A DNA stretch of 64,000 bases from Dasyornis broadbenti (lineage: Eukaryota > Chordata > Aves > Passeriformes > Dasyornithidae): assembly GCA_013397935.1 (NCBI GenBank), contig VZRN01000753.1:1354069-1418068 (forward strand), given 5' to 3'. Positions 11,038 to 25,106 of this stretch are shown piece after piece. A program made the position numbers and the translations under genes. Under the pieces are notes generated by a model. That model made no database searches and had not been told where the DNA came from. It worked only from the letters and a program-made list of their open reading frames with translations. The first letter of the stretch is position 1. Every line of letters starts with the position of its first letter.

Positions 11038-14000
11038 CTATTGAAAACAAAAAACAAGTGATTAATTGAGATATTACATACTGAGAATTCTTTAGAAGGT
11101 AATTCCTGTTTCAGTTAAATTCCATATTGGACACTAGCTCTGAATACTTTTTAAACCTACAGATAAAGGTAACATGCCCATTTACAAACATTCACAAATG
11201 GGAAACACTACTATAAAACAGAAACACAGATTCCTGATTCTCCTAGAATGGCAGACAACAGCCTAACCCCCCACCCAATAATTTACCAAAATCTGCAAAG
11301 CAACTTTAAACATTATGTCCCACCACCTTTCACAGGTAATGTCATTGTGTCCTTCAACAGCAACACGTCCTACTGCAGGCTCTTGGTGGTTCATCAATGA
11401 AACTTCAAAAAGTGATGACCACGATCACTGGGATCGCCCTCATACTGATGGAGAACACATTGGCTAATAACTTTGATTATCTATCAGTTCCACGTTTATT
11501 GAAATTTTCAACTCTTAACACAAATCAGGATAAAGAAAAGAATTAAGGTTTCAAGAAGATCCTCAATGCTTTAAATCTACAAAACGGCAGGTTTTAATCC
11601 AACCTTCACCCTACTCTCTGAAATATTGCACCCAAGATAGATATTTCACTTTCTTCAGCCAGGTATTTAATACTGAAATTTAACTCCATTTTTCTCACTC
11701 ACATAATTCCTGGTAACTTTATAAGAATAATTTTTCTATGTTCATTTTACTATACTCAATCATGCACCATGAGAGAGAAGAAAATATTCCTCTCCAACAA
11801 GCTATAAATCTCTTTATATGAAATAGAGAAATTACACAACGCTGCCTCAATTCACATTTAAAAACAAATTACAAGCAGCATTATGCAATTATTCAGTAAA
11901 ATACAAAAGAGCAATATGATAACACTACCCAAACCCACTCAATAAACAAGCAGCTATACTGGTCAAATTTCTAAGGACATCTTCCTGCCAGGTCTTTTAA
12001 GGCTTTTTCATTTTTTCACGTCCTGGGACAAAGTAAAAAGTGCTGTCATTATATAAAAAAATCTAAGTAAGTAAGGCTATCAACTAGACTTATAATCTGT
12101 TTATTGATTTTACTGAAAAATGTTTACTCTGCATGTTAAATAAAAGAACAGAAATCCACCAAAATTTTTCTGCTAACTATGCATCTTAATTAAAATAAAG
12201 CTTTTAAGTATTGCATGCTTACTTTAATACAACAGCTCTTTTATGAATTCACTCTGCTCCTTTCCTTTCCTACTCCCACTACTGGTCAAAACCAGATTTC
12301 TGCAGTGAAAAGAAATTCCCCTTTAAGAAGTGAATTGTGGGTAAAAGGATCAGATTATAAATAGCAGCTGGGTGAGGCTCCTTTCAGAGTGAAGGCACTT
12401 GAGAACCCAGGGTGCTAGGATCACCAAGTGTAACACTTTTTTCATCAAACTTAACTAATTAAACGAGAGGAGAGTGAATTATAATCATCAGAAAGGTAAA
12501 AGCGTAACTTGTCCCTCCAATAACTGTGGAACTGGTGCAAGAACATATATCTAAGTAATGTACAGAGTATCTCTTCTGAAATTTCTACATATAATTATAT
12601 ATAATTCACTCAGACCATGCAGGAATGCTCCAGCTTGTCAGGAAACATTTACCTTCCTCAGACATCTACTGCTTTCTCTTCCTGCTGCTCCCTGAATTAA
12701 TAAATATGTTCCAATTTTTTGAGAAGCAGGTATCGCAAAGACAGAAATCTCATTCAGTACAGAAACACGAATGCTCCCCAGAGCACATTCAATCACATGC
12801 ACTAATTAACAGCTTTGCTGGTACCAGCAGCGTATCACTGCTCGCTACTAGAAGAGGATGACACACTTTTCCAGTGGGTTTTGTTAATGAACACTAAAAC
12901 AATTAGAGATTTAAGAATCTGAGGGTTTAACACTGGATCCTGGCGACCCTGCACTCCCGGTCCAACCATGGCACCACCCTTCCTCTCGAAAAAGTTCCTG
13001 CTCTCAATGGTTTTCCCTCTCTCACTGCTGCATTTCTCAGAGGATGAGTCCCTGCTGTTTAGGATTACCAGGTGCCAAAAAAGTAGCAAATGCTTGAAGC
13101 CTCCTGGCTGAAGAAGCTGCTGCCGCCCAAGAGCATCACTGCATCAGCCACATCAAGGATATTGTCACACCAGGCATTAGCACATCTTCATCTATCACCC
13201 AGAACTGAAAATTTCTCAGGAACTGACAGCAAGGCTAAATTTGGGTTGTATTTCACAGAACAGCATAAAATACAAGTGCAACACCTTGAATTGCATTTCA
13301 AAACTTCACAGCATGGAGCAGTTCAAGAAGATCAGTCTCTTCTACTGTCTCCTTTCTCCACCTCCTGAAATCCAAATTTAGCACCTGCTGAGCTGCTACA
13401 GTTAAACATAAAAGCTGAGGTAAACATCAGATTAAGTGATACAATTTTGTCAGACTAAAGCAATTTTTAGTAAAACCCATAAAATAGGGTTGAACATCCT
13501 TAGAACCACTGATAACTGCAGCTTTTAGCAATCATCATGGTAATTTTCAAAAGAGCTTATACCACCTGTAATTTTCACTTGCACCAACACAGATGGTGGA
13601 AGCACCACTAATGTTAGGTTGTTATCACGTAGAGTAAATCAGTTTGTAAAGGAGAAAATCTTTATAATAATGACATAGATTCCTGGAACACACTCCAGAC
13701 TACTTAAAATTAATTAAAAAGACATTTAAGTATGTTTGAATGCAAATGAAATTGTTTACTAGCTCATATCAGGTTATTAAGATTGTCATTTTAATAGTTG
13801 TAAAACCAGAAGAGCTTGAGAGTTGAAGCGAGTGTGGCTGCCCATTCCCACCCTGGGCCACTCGGTCCCCACACTGAATTAACACCCCTTACCCCCAAGA
13901 CACTGAGGCAAGCAAGGCCAATGAGGTCAACAGTGCACAGGGTCTGACACAGGGAATTAGATCTCAACCCTCCAGGGCAGATGTTGTTTTAAGCCTTTAC

Positions 14001-17000
14001 TTTACAGAGGGTGATGAGAGAAAGGTATTGGGACAGGATGAGGGGGAGCAGGGACTGACAGCCCCTTGAGGATAGGGTGACCAGGATCAGAAAGAGAAGG
14101 AAAAAACCTGAAGGTTGTTATGTCAAGGAAGGGCAACCTGCTGGAAGAAGGGCTGGCTGCTACAGCAGGTGGGTGATGGAGCTCTGGCTCCGGCTTCACT
14201 CAGAACAGACCACCAGAGACAAAGCCAAATGCTCCCAGGCTGAGCTGCACCTGCCCCGACTGCTGCCTGTCTCCCCAGATTACAGCCACGACTGCAGCCA
14301 GGCCATGCACTGCCAGGCTGGGCACTGGGTTTGGAATTGTCCCCAATAATGACAATGTCATTACCAGCACCCCAAGCTCCTGGGGTGCGCTCCCAGCCAC
14401 AGCACAAGGGCCACAGAGGGCACCAAGTCAGGAGGAGCTGGTGGCCTAGAAAAGGACTTCCTGGAGGCCAAGCTGTTTAGATATGCTGCTCCCTGCAGAA
14501 GAATGAAGAGAGTTCAGCTCACTGCCTGACAAGACATTTGGAATGAGAAGTGCCCTTGGCTGTGGACACGTGCAAAGTGAAAGCTGGACTATGAAGTAGT
14601 TAATGCTCCAGGCAACTATGGAAACCACCAATAAATAATGTCTTTTAAATGGAGAAATTAGTCTGCTATGAATGACAGGATAGGAAAGACGATGACCTTT
14701 TATTCCCCTGTTCTATCCTTCTCCCATTTTCATGAAACTGGAAGATGGCGAGGAGGAAGACTTAAGGTGAGCAGTTACACTGAGACTAAGGTTTGGGGGT
14801 TTTTTTAAGCACCAACAGAAAATACTAGAGCAATTCTTCATTTCCTGAAATTAAATTAACTGACAAATTAACTCAATTTCAAAACTAAATGCATTGGACA
14901 ACTCCTATAGGCCAAGTACAATCTCTCCTTTATAGTATTACTAGGGATGTAGATATCAAGTTTGCCCCCAAAACATCATCTTCTTCCACATCACATTTTA
15001 AACTTGGAAAACTTGAATTCTAAAACTGTGTAGAAAATTATGAACAAATAAGAGCAACACAGTATTCAGATACAACTTTAACAGATCTAATCAACTACTC
15101 TGAAGTAACTATTTGAATACTTAATACATACCATCTATAAAACCCATTCACAAATGTGGGAGCACCTTTAGAAATACTTCACGATTACAATGCTGAAGCA
15201 TTCCAACTCTGCTTCTGAAACTTCCTAACATGTATTGGTGACTTCTTTTGACTCTTCCTCCTTCCCCTTTACTTGCTATTACTTATCACTAACAAACCAA
15301 AGCAGACTGGGAGATAGACAGGAAAGTAAACAAAGTAGCACCACACCTGATCAAGTGAAGATTTACTCATACTTTTTCCTACTTAATTAAAAACATTGAA
15401 TAAACTATGCAAACCTAGTTCTAACACAGTGAGAAATAACAAGACAGTTGGAGTATATCTTCCATTTATTGATGCAGTGCAGTATTACTTGCCAAATAAA
15501 TGACTTCTGAACCGCTGAAAAGTAGCAGGATAGAAAAGCAATCTATTAAGTTGCTCAAAGATTTCATAAGAAAACAACAGCACATACAAGAGAGGTTTTT
15601 TACCCTTTCTCTCTCCAAACCCTCACACTGGAAGCTCATCCCAGACCATTCTTTTGTAACCTTGTGCCCTTTAACCCTACAGCTCTTTTCCATGCAATCC
15701 AAAGTTTCATTTGAAAATGGGTTCCAATGACCTTCCCCACAAATATAAATGTTTCTTAAATTGACTAGTCTGTTTTGAATTCGAAGTTAATTTAGGATCC
15801 TCCACACCCTCAACCACTTGCACTGTGGTTTTACAATGCATGAAGCAGAACTAAGCTGGTCCTGCTGCAGTTCCTCCTCCCCAGGACCCTCTATTTCCAC
15901 TTCACTCTTGTATCAACACTGACTTTTGTCTGATAATAAAGGAGCTGCTGATGAGAATTAAACTGGCTAAGGGGGGAAGATGAAAAAATATGTATTTGAG
16001 GGAGACTAGCTTCCTGTTTTATTATTCCTGTACAGCAGGAATGTATGTGTGGATTTGCAGCTGTTGAAATCAGGACACCACCATAATGGCACTTCTGGCC
16101 ACACTGACACAAAATCTCTTCTCCCATAGCAGGAAGCAAACTCCTGCGTCCAGCTACCCTCACCCAGTTAAACAATAACACTGAACAAAGTCTGAAATCC
16201 TAACGGAAGGCAAAGTACATTGCTTTTTAGATAACTTAAGACTGTAGCAGTTCTAGCAATGTATAGGCTAATCAGATGTGTTAACCTGTATTTAAGGGGT
16301 TAATTTCTACTGTTGAGCTTTATTAGAATTAACAGAAATTACTCTCAACTCCAAAGTGACCCTCTTAAAAGGGAACAGAAATAGCTCTAAAAGGTAACTA
16401 CTGTGCTTTGGAAAAAAATCTTAAAGGTAATTTCATAGTGTTGTATTTCAGTTTTACAATAAAACTGCAGATTTGCCCTTTCCTACTCAAAGACTCACTA
16501 CCCCTTCTTTAAAAAGTGTTTTTCCAAAATGAATCAAGCTTGCGGCTTTCCCTGTCCTGTCACTGGTGGCACTTTACTGAGCAAGCCATGAATTTCTATG
16601 GGAACTTAATTACATTTCAGCTTGAAGTACAGGCAAATAAGCAGCAACACTGTCCCTGGCCAGGATGACAAGGTGCAACATCTCTCACCTCCTCACAGAA
16701 AAGCAACAGCAGCTTGAACACGGTTTATGATAAAGGTCAGTCCCTGCAGAATTTACACACTTCACTTGATGAGTTGAGTCAATGACTGTATTTATCCTCA
16801 GCCTGTTCCATGCCTGGGTAACAAACTAGACAGTGATGTCAATACTGAAAACTGATGGAAAAATATTCATGGGCAAGATACCATGACGAGGAAAGGATGC
16901 AAATATCCAATGCATCCCAGATAAACATCAGCTGCCATGTGATATAAATTTAATGTACTTCAGCTAAATTCTTATTTTAAGTAATTTGGGACCACCTTCC

Positions 17001-17227
17001 CCACCTAAGACATAAAATTTAAACTAGAGAATTAAATATTTTTTCTGTATCCTGAAACTGTTCTTACAAAGCCTTCTAAATTTCAAGTCATCTTATTTCT
17101 ATCAATGTCTCATTCCAAACATACTAAATTGAAACTCTGGGGTTTTTTTAAATAAATCTTAACATATGCCTGTAGTTTTGTATTTGCCAACTACTAGCAG
17201 GTATACGTCATAATATGGAAGAATATT

Positions 17228-17356
17228 TGCATTCTGCTATGAAATATAACTTGCTATCTAATGTATATTTTGTTGCAATGTAGTATACAATATATATTTA
17301 TACTGCACATGTTATACATATATTTTATACAATATATATTTTGCTACAATGTACAT
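17228..17356. repeat. AT-rich degenerate tandem sequence
   Basis: The core ATATATTTTGYTRCAATGTA occurs twice (about 17,262 and 17,334), separated by repeated ATACAATATATATTTATAC-like units. It is probably a decayed AT-rich minisatellite. There is no coding potential. Confidence 0.5.
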
Positions 17357-17436
17357 GCAGTTAAAGCAAAGTTCAGCAAAGGAGGTGTGGGTCATCACCC
17401 AGAAGAAAAAAAATCTGAAAGAATTAAATCAGCCTC

Positions 17437-17492
17437 AAAAAAAAAAAAAAAAAAAAAAAAACCACAAAAAAAAAAAAAAAAAAAAAAAAAAA
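17437..17492 (+). repeat. Two adjacent poly-A tracts (25 A and 27 A)
   Basis: A run of 25 A (17,437-17,461) and one of 27 A (17,466-17,492) are separated by CCAC. They could be the tail of a decayed retroposed sequence or a simple A-tract expansion. No recognisable element body precedes them. An open frame here encodes poly-lysine and is not real. Confidence 0.8.
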
Positions 17493-20209
17493 TCGAGAAA
17501 TCCATACTACAGTACATTAGAACTAAAATCACAAATATTTTGAAGCTGAATAAACAGAAATTTAAGGACTTGCTTATCTACTGAAATACAACCATACATT
17601 TAACTTCGTAGGCATGAACCAGATCCTTGTATTGAAATATATACAAAGAAAACACCACTGTTGCAAGAAACCACATATTTATTTTTTCCCTACTAGTACA
17701 CTACTTCAAGGCAAATATCAAGTCTGTTGTGTAAACACCTATTATTTGTGGACTAGTACAAACACTCTTGGCATTTTATTTGAAAAAGGCTGTTCAAGTG
17801 ATTTTTTTTTTTTCCCAGTAAGTATTTAGTATTGAAAAAATAAGGCTAGGAAAAATCCAATTGGGAAATCAGCTAAAGGCCAACACCTGCATTTTTCAGA
17901 GCACATGCCGTAAATTAAAAATTTCCCCTTGCCTAGTGTGCGGAGGGATGGCACGTCCCAGCTGTGGGCACAGGCAGAACTGCAGCAGCACAAGGACAAT
18001 TCCTCAAACACTCCCCACTCCCAAGAGACCCAACTATAACACGTGGAAAAGCGTCAAGATCCCTTTAACCCAATTTATAGCTTAATGTTGGAATAATCTA
18101 AACTAAAAATATTAAAAAAGCTGTTGTGTCAACACGAAGTCAATTGATTCATTCCAAGTGCTTTTTCACCTGCTAAGATCACATTTTAGTGGCTGTTAGA
18201 TTTAATGGCTTCATCAGGGATGTAATGCTTCTCCATCATATATTGAGGACTTCTAAAACTCTAATTTTACATGACTGCCAACACCAACTCAGGAGTTACC
18301 TTTCCTCTTTTTCAGACTTAAGAAAATGCACTGGGATGTGAACATACATCACAACTGTAATAATAAATACAAGATACTGATTAAGTCAATGTCCATTAAT
18401 TCATGAAAGTATATCTGGAATATTACTAATCAGATGAGCTACTTGAATTTGCATATATAAGTTCTCAGAAGTTGACAAATGCTTTAATATTCTTTCAAAA
18501 ATCTATAAAGCTGTTAAAGTTCAGCAAACCCCTTAATCTAGCCAAAGTTGACTAAAATGAAACATAACCCTCCTGAAACTTGAGTAAAGCATCCTGGTTC
18601 AGATAAATTGGGCCATAAATGTCAAAGGATTTACTTGCTGTCTTCAAATCAGCAAGGCTCCATTAGACTAGAAAGCACCGTCTAGAACAGGCTTTAAATT
18701 TTGTTAAGTTCAAAACTCAGTCATTTAATATTTTTAAGAAGAACATATTAAATTTTGACCTGCAGGTATTTCAAATTTAATTACGGTTTCTTTGTCCTTC
18801 ACAACTACTTGTTTACGGAAATGAAAACTGCCTGGTTCCAGCTGGCAATGGTAGGCATAGGGAGGATGTCATTTTCTAAACTTTTACTTTTCCTACCCAG
18901 CCCCTGCCTATTACAATTTCCCACAGATAACAATGTGCAACCCAGTATTTTAATGGTGTACATGTAATCCTCTAAACCTTGCACAGTGTGAAAAACTTGT
19001 TTATCATCATTTCACGAGTGCAAACAAGCAATTGTTACTTCCATATAAACACTAGTCTGAGTTCAAAAGGGAACTCTAAAATGGTCAGAGTACAAAAGGC
19101 ACGATTCAGCACAGAGGTCCTTGAGTGCTCCATCTTCTAGACAGGCCTACAATACAGATTTGTTTTATCAGACTCATGATAAAAACCCCTCTAATTCCCA
19201 CCCCTTACCCTGCACAACATCTAATCATTAGAAATACGATGTCTAAATGTTCTCAGTGTAGCAAACATGGTCCAGATGATTAGAATAGCTTTTAATTATC
19301 AGAAATTGTATCTAATTATGACTATAGTAAAAGGCTGCTGTATACAAAACAAACACTAACACAAAACCAAATTGCAAAGCAAAGACTGACCTTAACTGGT
19401 ATCCCTAGAACCACATTGGCTAGCTAATGAGTACTACACAGCATTCAGCTTTTTGCACATTCTGTTAGTGTATTCTGAAATGCCAGTACATTAAAGAGAT
19501 GTCAAGTTCACTAATTACTTTTAGAATTTAAATAAATTGCGCTGCATTACAGAATTGTATACTGTACGAGTCAGATGGAACCTAAAAAGTCCAGCTTTAA
19601 AAGGAAGAGTTGTGTTGTAAAACATTTAGTTTCAGGTTTTATAAATGTAGGCAGAGACACCAAGGCTTAAAAGCTTCACCTACAAATGTCTCTAGAAAGC
19701 TGAGAATGGTCTTACACTTCAAAACATTCATATAATACCAATTCCCACTTCACTGTATCCAATCATATTTGACAATTTACTTAGGGTTCTTCACAATACA
19801 CGGAACACTGATTCTTGTTTAGGGGACCTAGTGCAAAATTTCTTATCTTGGTCCAACTCAGTAAGCTATTCTAAATACTGGCACATGCACCAACATGTTC
19901 CTTACCAATTTTTTCTTTATGTGTCTGCAGAACGCTTACCACATTTCTGTTGTTTCATGGGTGAAAACATGAAGTCACCACACAAACCACTATTTCTTAG
20001 TCTTACAAAAGAACTAAGAAGTAAGAGAGAACTCAGCTATTTTAAATTAAGTTTGGACATGAGCTCATTTTCAGCATTCCTGCTATAGAACTGAACTAGA
20101 GCTTGACAAGAGATGTCAGTATCTAAATCAAAAAATCTCTGCCTTCCTAAAACACAATTTCTAGATACCTAAATGCTTGTTAGTATTAGTGTTGCTAAAC
20201 TAACTGAAG

Positions 20210-20270
20210 GTCAGGATGTTACAGAACTCATCACACAGTTGATGCTCTACCCATCTAGCCACATCCTGAC
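20210..20270 (-). other. tRNA-like hairpin / possible tRNA-derived remnant
   Basis: A perfect 10-bp inverted repeat (GTCAGGATGT ... ACATCCTGAC) encloses 41 nt. On the minus strand the inside reads GGCTAGATGGGTAGAGC, close to a tRNA D-arm (A box), and GTTC lies before the closing arm as in a T-arm. The span of 61 nt is shorter than a functional tRNA and lacks a full T-stem, so it would be a degenerate tRNA pseudogene or tRNA-derived SINE head. The stem may also be coincidental. Confidence 0.35.
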
Positions 20271-23200
20271 AGAAGCAAGCAAGTTATTCACAGATTGGTT
20301 TTACTTCAAGTTTAATCAACAAGCCTGAAAATGTTTTCCCACAACTACGCTCTTGCGCAGCACAGCCAACTCAAGACTTCTTTCCTGTTCCCATGTTCCA
20401 CTGCATCACCTCTCTCTGTTGTGCTGATGCAGCTGTTTGTGAGACAATACTGAAAACCAACAATGACACCCAGCTAAGAAAATGAGGTTTATAGGTTGTG
20501 GGGCTTGGGGTTCTTTTAATAATGAAGTATGATCACTGGTTGCAGCATTATTCCAACAACATGGACTGACATGGATTATGTGGACTTAATGAGCAACCCA
20601 AGTAGGAGCTTTTCAAATTCTGCCACTGAAGAGAAGTCCTGACCTACTACATCAGAAGAAACTGTGAGGTGATTTAGTCCACTGCTCCCTGGACAGAAAG
20701 CACCTATGCACAACTGACCACTGCAAATAAATAAGCACCATTCTTTCACCATGTTCCTCATAAAACCAGGATTCCTTCCTAGTTTTAATTATTTTTCACA
20801 CTTATCACTTGTTCCTAAAAGATCTCATTCCTTATATTTAGCCATTATGATGCCATCACCTTGCTCCTGACAGGTGATACACATCAGATGGTGCATGGCC
20901 AACCCTGGCAGTGTTTTAGTTTACTTTCAAGCCTTCCTGTCTTTGTAGGTGTCAGCTCAACACGGCCTTTGTTGCAAAAATCCCATGAAAGATCTGTCTC
21001 TGAAGCAAGTTTTTTCTGATCCCTGACTCTGCAAACTGACCTATGCAGAGAGGTACTTTTGTGGAACAGCATTTAAAGTCAGATCAATGTGCAGGATCCA
21101 CATCTCAGCCATCAATATGCTCCAAAACAGCTCAAGCAATAAAGCTGCACACATTATTTGTAACACGCAGGATATGACATTACTGTATATTCCTGGTCTC
21201 CTAACCATGGCAAGATGCTGCACCCTTATGACAGGAGCCATCACTCAAATTGCTTCAGCATGTTCTGGAAAACACATCTACCAACTGAAACTGCTGCCTT
21301 GCTATGGAGAGGGGGAAGCTCAAAGGACGCTTTGGAGATACTGTATTATAAAATGGAACAAAACCTTTAGGAAGGTCTTCAGGTAGGGAGCCCCTTCAGT
21401 CGCAGAACAAAGGCTGCATACCAGGAACATGAACTAAGATGCACAAGAGAGCCATCCAAATATCCAGACTGTGATCACAATGTTGAGTTGGCAACCTCCA
21501 CAAAACAACTAACAGCATTCCCAGTCTAAAAAAATCTAAAGTCAAATCAATCTCTTCCTGCAGATCTCCACTGTAGCATAAATTGGAATCCTAAACAGCA
21601 AGCATTTTAGTTCTAAAATAAACAACTGTATTTACTGGTCCTTGTCCCTCCTTGATTCATACACTAGAAAAAAAGGCCTCCGAGGCATTAACAAAAGGAT
21701 TCATGTTGCAGTCTCACAAAAGGAAAAACTGAGTTCTTGCCAATCTTTTTTTTTTTTTTTAAATAAGCACCATCTTGGAAGTGCAATTAGTAGCTAAAAG
21801 TACATGTTAAGCATATAAACAGCTTTTTCTTTGGGACTTGCCTAAGCATTCGTAAACTCTTCAAGACTTCAACAGCAGAAATTGCTCCATGTAGAAACTG
21901 TGAGCGCAGGTCCCAAAGCTTATGCCAAGATTCCCTTGTTGAGTGGACTTGTACAATCCAATTTCAATGTGAGAACATAAATTATGTCAGTTAACACAAT
22001 GTTAATAACCTTGCAGGGTATTGTACAATAATCACACGTCCAAGTGTGAAGCACCAACACTTTAGAAGGAACAAAACAAATGAAACCCTATAGTGACTCA
22101 GTCTGAGCAATTTATGCATAAAGCTTTCAAAATTACACCATGGAGAAGGCTAAATTTAGACTGGAATTAGTAATGTCAGTATTTTGATATGGGAAGTAGT
22201 GTAAAACCTCAATATATGGATTAAAAACCCCAGATACTTTGTATGCATCAGGGTATGGGTCACTCTCTGCCTCATGCCACTAGGACTAAAATCTGGTGGT
22301 TGGGATCTGTTAAGAAAATTCTTGTGGTGTTTTAAGGTCACTGGTAGCTTTTTAAAGCTCACCATATGCAACCGTAACTTTTAAATACAATATATATTTC
22401 CTGACAATAAAATAAAATCCTTATAGAAATAAGTGTCTTGTACAATTCTTGTACATCCCTTCAATTCTGAAGACTGAAAGGCATCCTTATTCCTAAGGAT
22501 TCTGTGTAGAATCTTTGCCTAATGTGGTCCCATTTGAAACTGGGATATAATGGTCAGACTGCACATACACAAATGTGTAAGCCAAAAGGACACAACAAAA
22601 CCTGAAAATAATTTAAAACTCAACAGTCTGTTAGCAAACAGAACCAGGGTCTCTGCAGGGACTGCACAACTGGATGGAGGAATTCTGGTTCACAACCTGG
22701 ACTTTTGGGCATGGTGGTGAGCCAAATAACATGGCACACTGCACTACATTTATGGTTTTTGGTGACACATTAACAGGACCATTTTTATTTTTACAGCCAA
22801 GTTTTTAAATATAGATTCTTTTGTTCATCTGCAGGGAAAGAATTTTTAGTTTGCTCAGTCTCAGAACCATTTTAAAGACAGTGGTTTCCAGCACGAATAT
22901 TGCACTTGCTTAAGAGACTGTCCTCCTAATATTTAGTACAGTCCCATCTTAAAAAGGTACCACACTCATTCTTCATGACCCTTCATAACGTTTTCAATTT
23001 TTCATATATAAAACGTCAAATGTATTTACCTGCCCATGCAGTATTACAGTTTCATCTATCTTTATATTTCAGTTCTTCCTCTAAAATTCAAGCACAGTAA
23101 ACAGCCTGAACATGAGACTGTATTCAGAGTTCAACTTCAGAATGCAAACAGAAAAGAGATGCATGGTAGGATCCTTTTTAAACATGGGCTGATCCAAGTG

Positions 23201-23692
23201 ATTCAGGTGAAAAGTGAACAAAGAGTTAATCCAAATGCGAAGGGCTCCATTTCAGTAATAGCATGAATAAACCCCCACAGAAGGCTCCATTGCTAGCAGC
23301 ACACTCCACAGAGTCCAGATGAACCAGCAGGAAGAACAGAGGGCGGATAATCCTGTAAAATTACCCCAGTGGAAATGTTGATAAATTCCCAATTACGAGA
23401 CCTGCTCTAGAATAAAAAAAAAAAAAAATGCAAGATACAATAAAATTACCAGTCAACACTTGCACATCTTTGTATTTAAGCCAGACAAATACCACAGGTA
23501 TTTCTTAATCCCTTGGATTTTGAATTAGTTACCCACTGTGGCGAAATCTAGATTATGAAAATAAGCCCCAGAAATCGAAGGAAAAAACAGGCAATCTGCA
23601 ACTCTAGTTACAAAGCAAATACCCATCCATGAAGCTATATTTTCAGTGATACAATTTTCTATGCATTTGTGGGAATACAGACGGCTGTATTA

Positions 23693-23752
23693 AAAAACAA
23701 ACAAAACCAAACAAAAAATTAAACCAAAACAAAAAAGAAAAACAACAAAACC
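23693..23752 (+). repeat. A-rich low-complexity tract (AAAC-type)
   Basis: This is an imperfect run of AAAC/AAAAC units about 60 bp long. It lies about 60 bp left of the CR1 3'-end fragment and has no other feature. Confidence 0.7.
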
Positions 23753-23809
23753 TTTAGCTTACTCCATTTGTTTTGAATATATTTCTTACACTATACAAAA
23801 CAAAGTAGC

Positions 23810-23882
23810 ACAGCTTCACAGAAGCAGGTTGGAGAAGACTTCTGAGATCATCGTGTCCAACCTAGGACTACAACCTAGTACA
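23810..23882 (-). mobile_element. CR1 LINE 3'-UTR fragment
   Basis: The text GGTTGGAGAAGACTTCTGAG followed by ATCATCGTGTCCAACC is the diagnostic 3'-UTR signature of avian CR1 elements. Its direction implies a minus-strand copy. Only about 70 bp remain and the terminal 8-bp repeats are not intact. Confidence 0.7.
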
Positions 23883-24283
23883 TTTCATCTGATTTTTTAA
23901 TGTTTGTGAAAAAAATGCTGATAAAACACGTGCCCACCATAGATAGAGACAGGTGCATGAGATATCTCCTTTTCTAAAGCCTTGTCTGATCCCAGGCTTA
24001 TCACTCTCCATAAAATTCTGGAGGATGAAAGGCTGTCCCGTGAGCCCCACGGCAGATCGGGGGGTGCGGGGGCTCCCCACCGCCCGCTCCCCCGCACGAT
24101 GCGGTTCCGCCGGCAGCCCAGGCGCACATCCGCCGTGCCCCAGGCGGGGCAGTGACCCCGCTCGCACCCCGCGCGGTTCTGGACCGCGGCCCAGGCCGCT
24201 CCCATCCCGATCCCAAAGCCGGCCCCACCGCCCCCCACCCCAATTCCCTCTGTTTATCCCTGCATGCGCCTGTCCCGCGGCCT

Positions 24284-25102
24284 NNNNNNNNNNNNNNNNN
24301 NNNNNNNNNNNNNNNNNNNNNNNNNNNNNNNNNNNNNNNNNNNNNNNNNNNNNNNNNNNNNNNNNNNNNNNNNNNNNNNNNNNNNNNNNNNNNNNNNNNN
24401 NNNNNNNNNNNNNNNNNNNNNNNNNNNNNNNNNNNNNNNNNNNNNNNNNNNNNNNNNNNNNNNNNNNNNNNNNNNNNNNNNNNNNNNNNNNNNNNNNNNN
24501 NNNNNNNNNNNNNNNNNNNNNNNNNNNNNNNNNNNNNNNNNNNNNNNNNNNNNNNNNNNNNNNNNNNNNNNNNNNNNNNNNNNNNNNNNNNNNNNNNNNN
24601 NNNNNNNNNNNNNNNNNNNNNNNNNNNNNNNNNNNNNNNNNNNNNNNNNNNNNNNNNNNNNNNNNNNNNNNNNNNNNNNNNNNNNNNNNNNNNNNNNNNN
24701 NNNNNNNNNNNNNNNNNNNNNNNNNNNNNNNNNNNNNNNNNNNNNNNNNNNNNNNNNNNNNNNNNNNNNNNNNNNNNNNNNNNNNNNNNNNNNNNNNNNN
24801 NNNNNNNNNNNNNNNNNNNNNNNNNNNNNNNNNNNNNNNNNNNNNNNNNNNNNNNNNNNNNNNNNNNNNNNNNNNNNNNNNNNNNNNNNNNNNNNNNNNN
24901 NNNNNNNNNNNNNNNNNNNNNNNNNNNNNNNNNNNNNNNNNNNNNNNNNNNNNNNNNNNNNNNNNNNNNNNNNNNNNNNNNNNNNNNNNNNNNNNNNNNN
25001 NNNNNNNNNNNNNNNNNNNNNNNNNNNNNNNNNNNNNNNNNNNNNNNNNNNNNNNNNNNNNNNNNNNNNNNNNNNNNNNNNNNNNNNNNNNNNNNNNNNN
25101 NN
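24284..25102. other. Assembly gap (819 N)
   Basis: The bases are unknown. The gap lies inside the CpG island, just downstream (in CNOT6 sense) of the leader-exon donor, as is common where GC-rich DNA was not sequenced. Long open frames that cross it are artefacts of the N run. Confidence 0.99.
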
Positions 25103-25106
25103 CTAC

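Larger units (their letters stand above)
11038..25106 (-). other. CNOT6: CNOT6 first intron (contains an assembly gap)
   Basis: The intron is about 14 kb between the leader-exon donor (CACAG|GTAG at 25,107/25,106) and the first coding exon. It holds a GC-richer patch at 13,800-14,450 with no family I recognise, an AT-rich stretch (17,228-17,356), twin poly-A tracts, a tRNA-like hairpin (20,210-20,270), an A-rich low-complexity tract, a CR1 3'-end fragment (23,810-23,882), the left flank of the CpG island, and the 819-N gap. I see no convincing gene inside it. Confidence 0.75.

Noticed and set aside
17261..17584. 107-codon frame with long poly-Lys
   Set aside because: It is a translation of the two poly-A tracts and AT-rich repeat.
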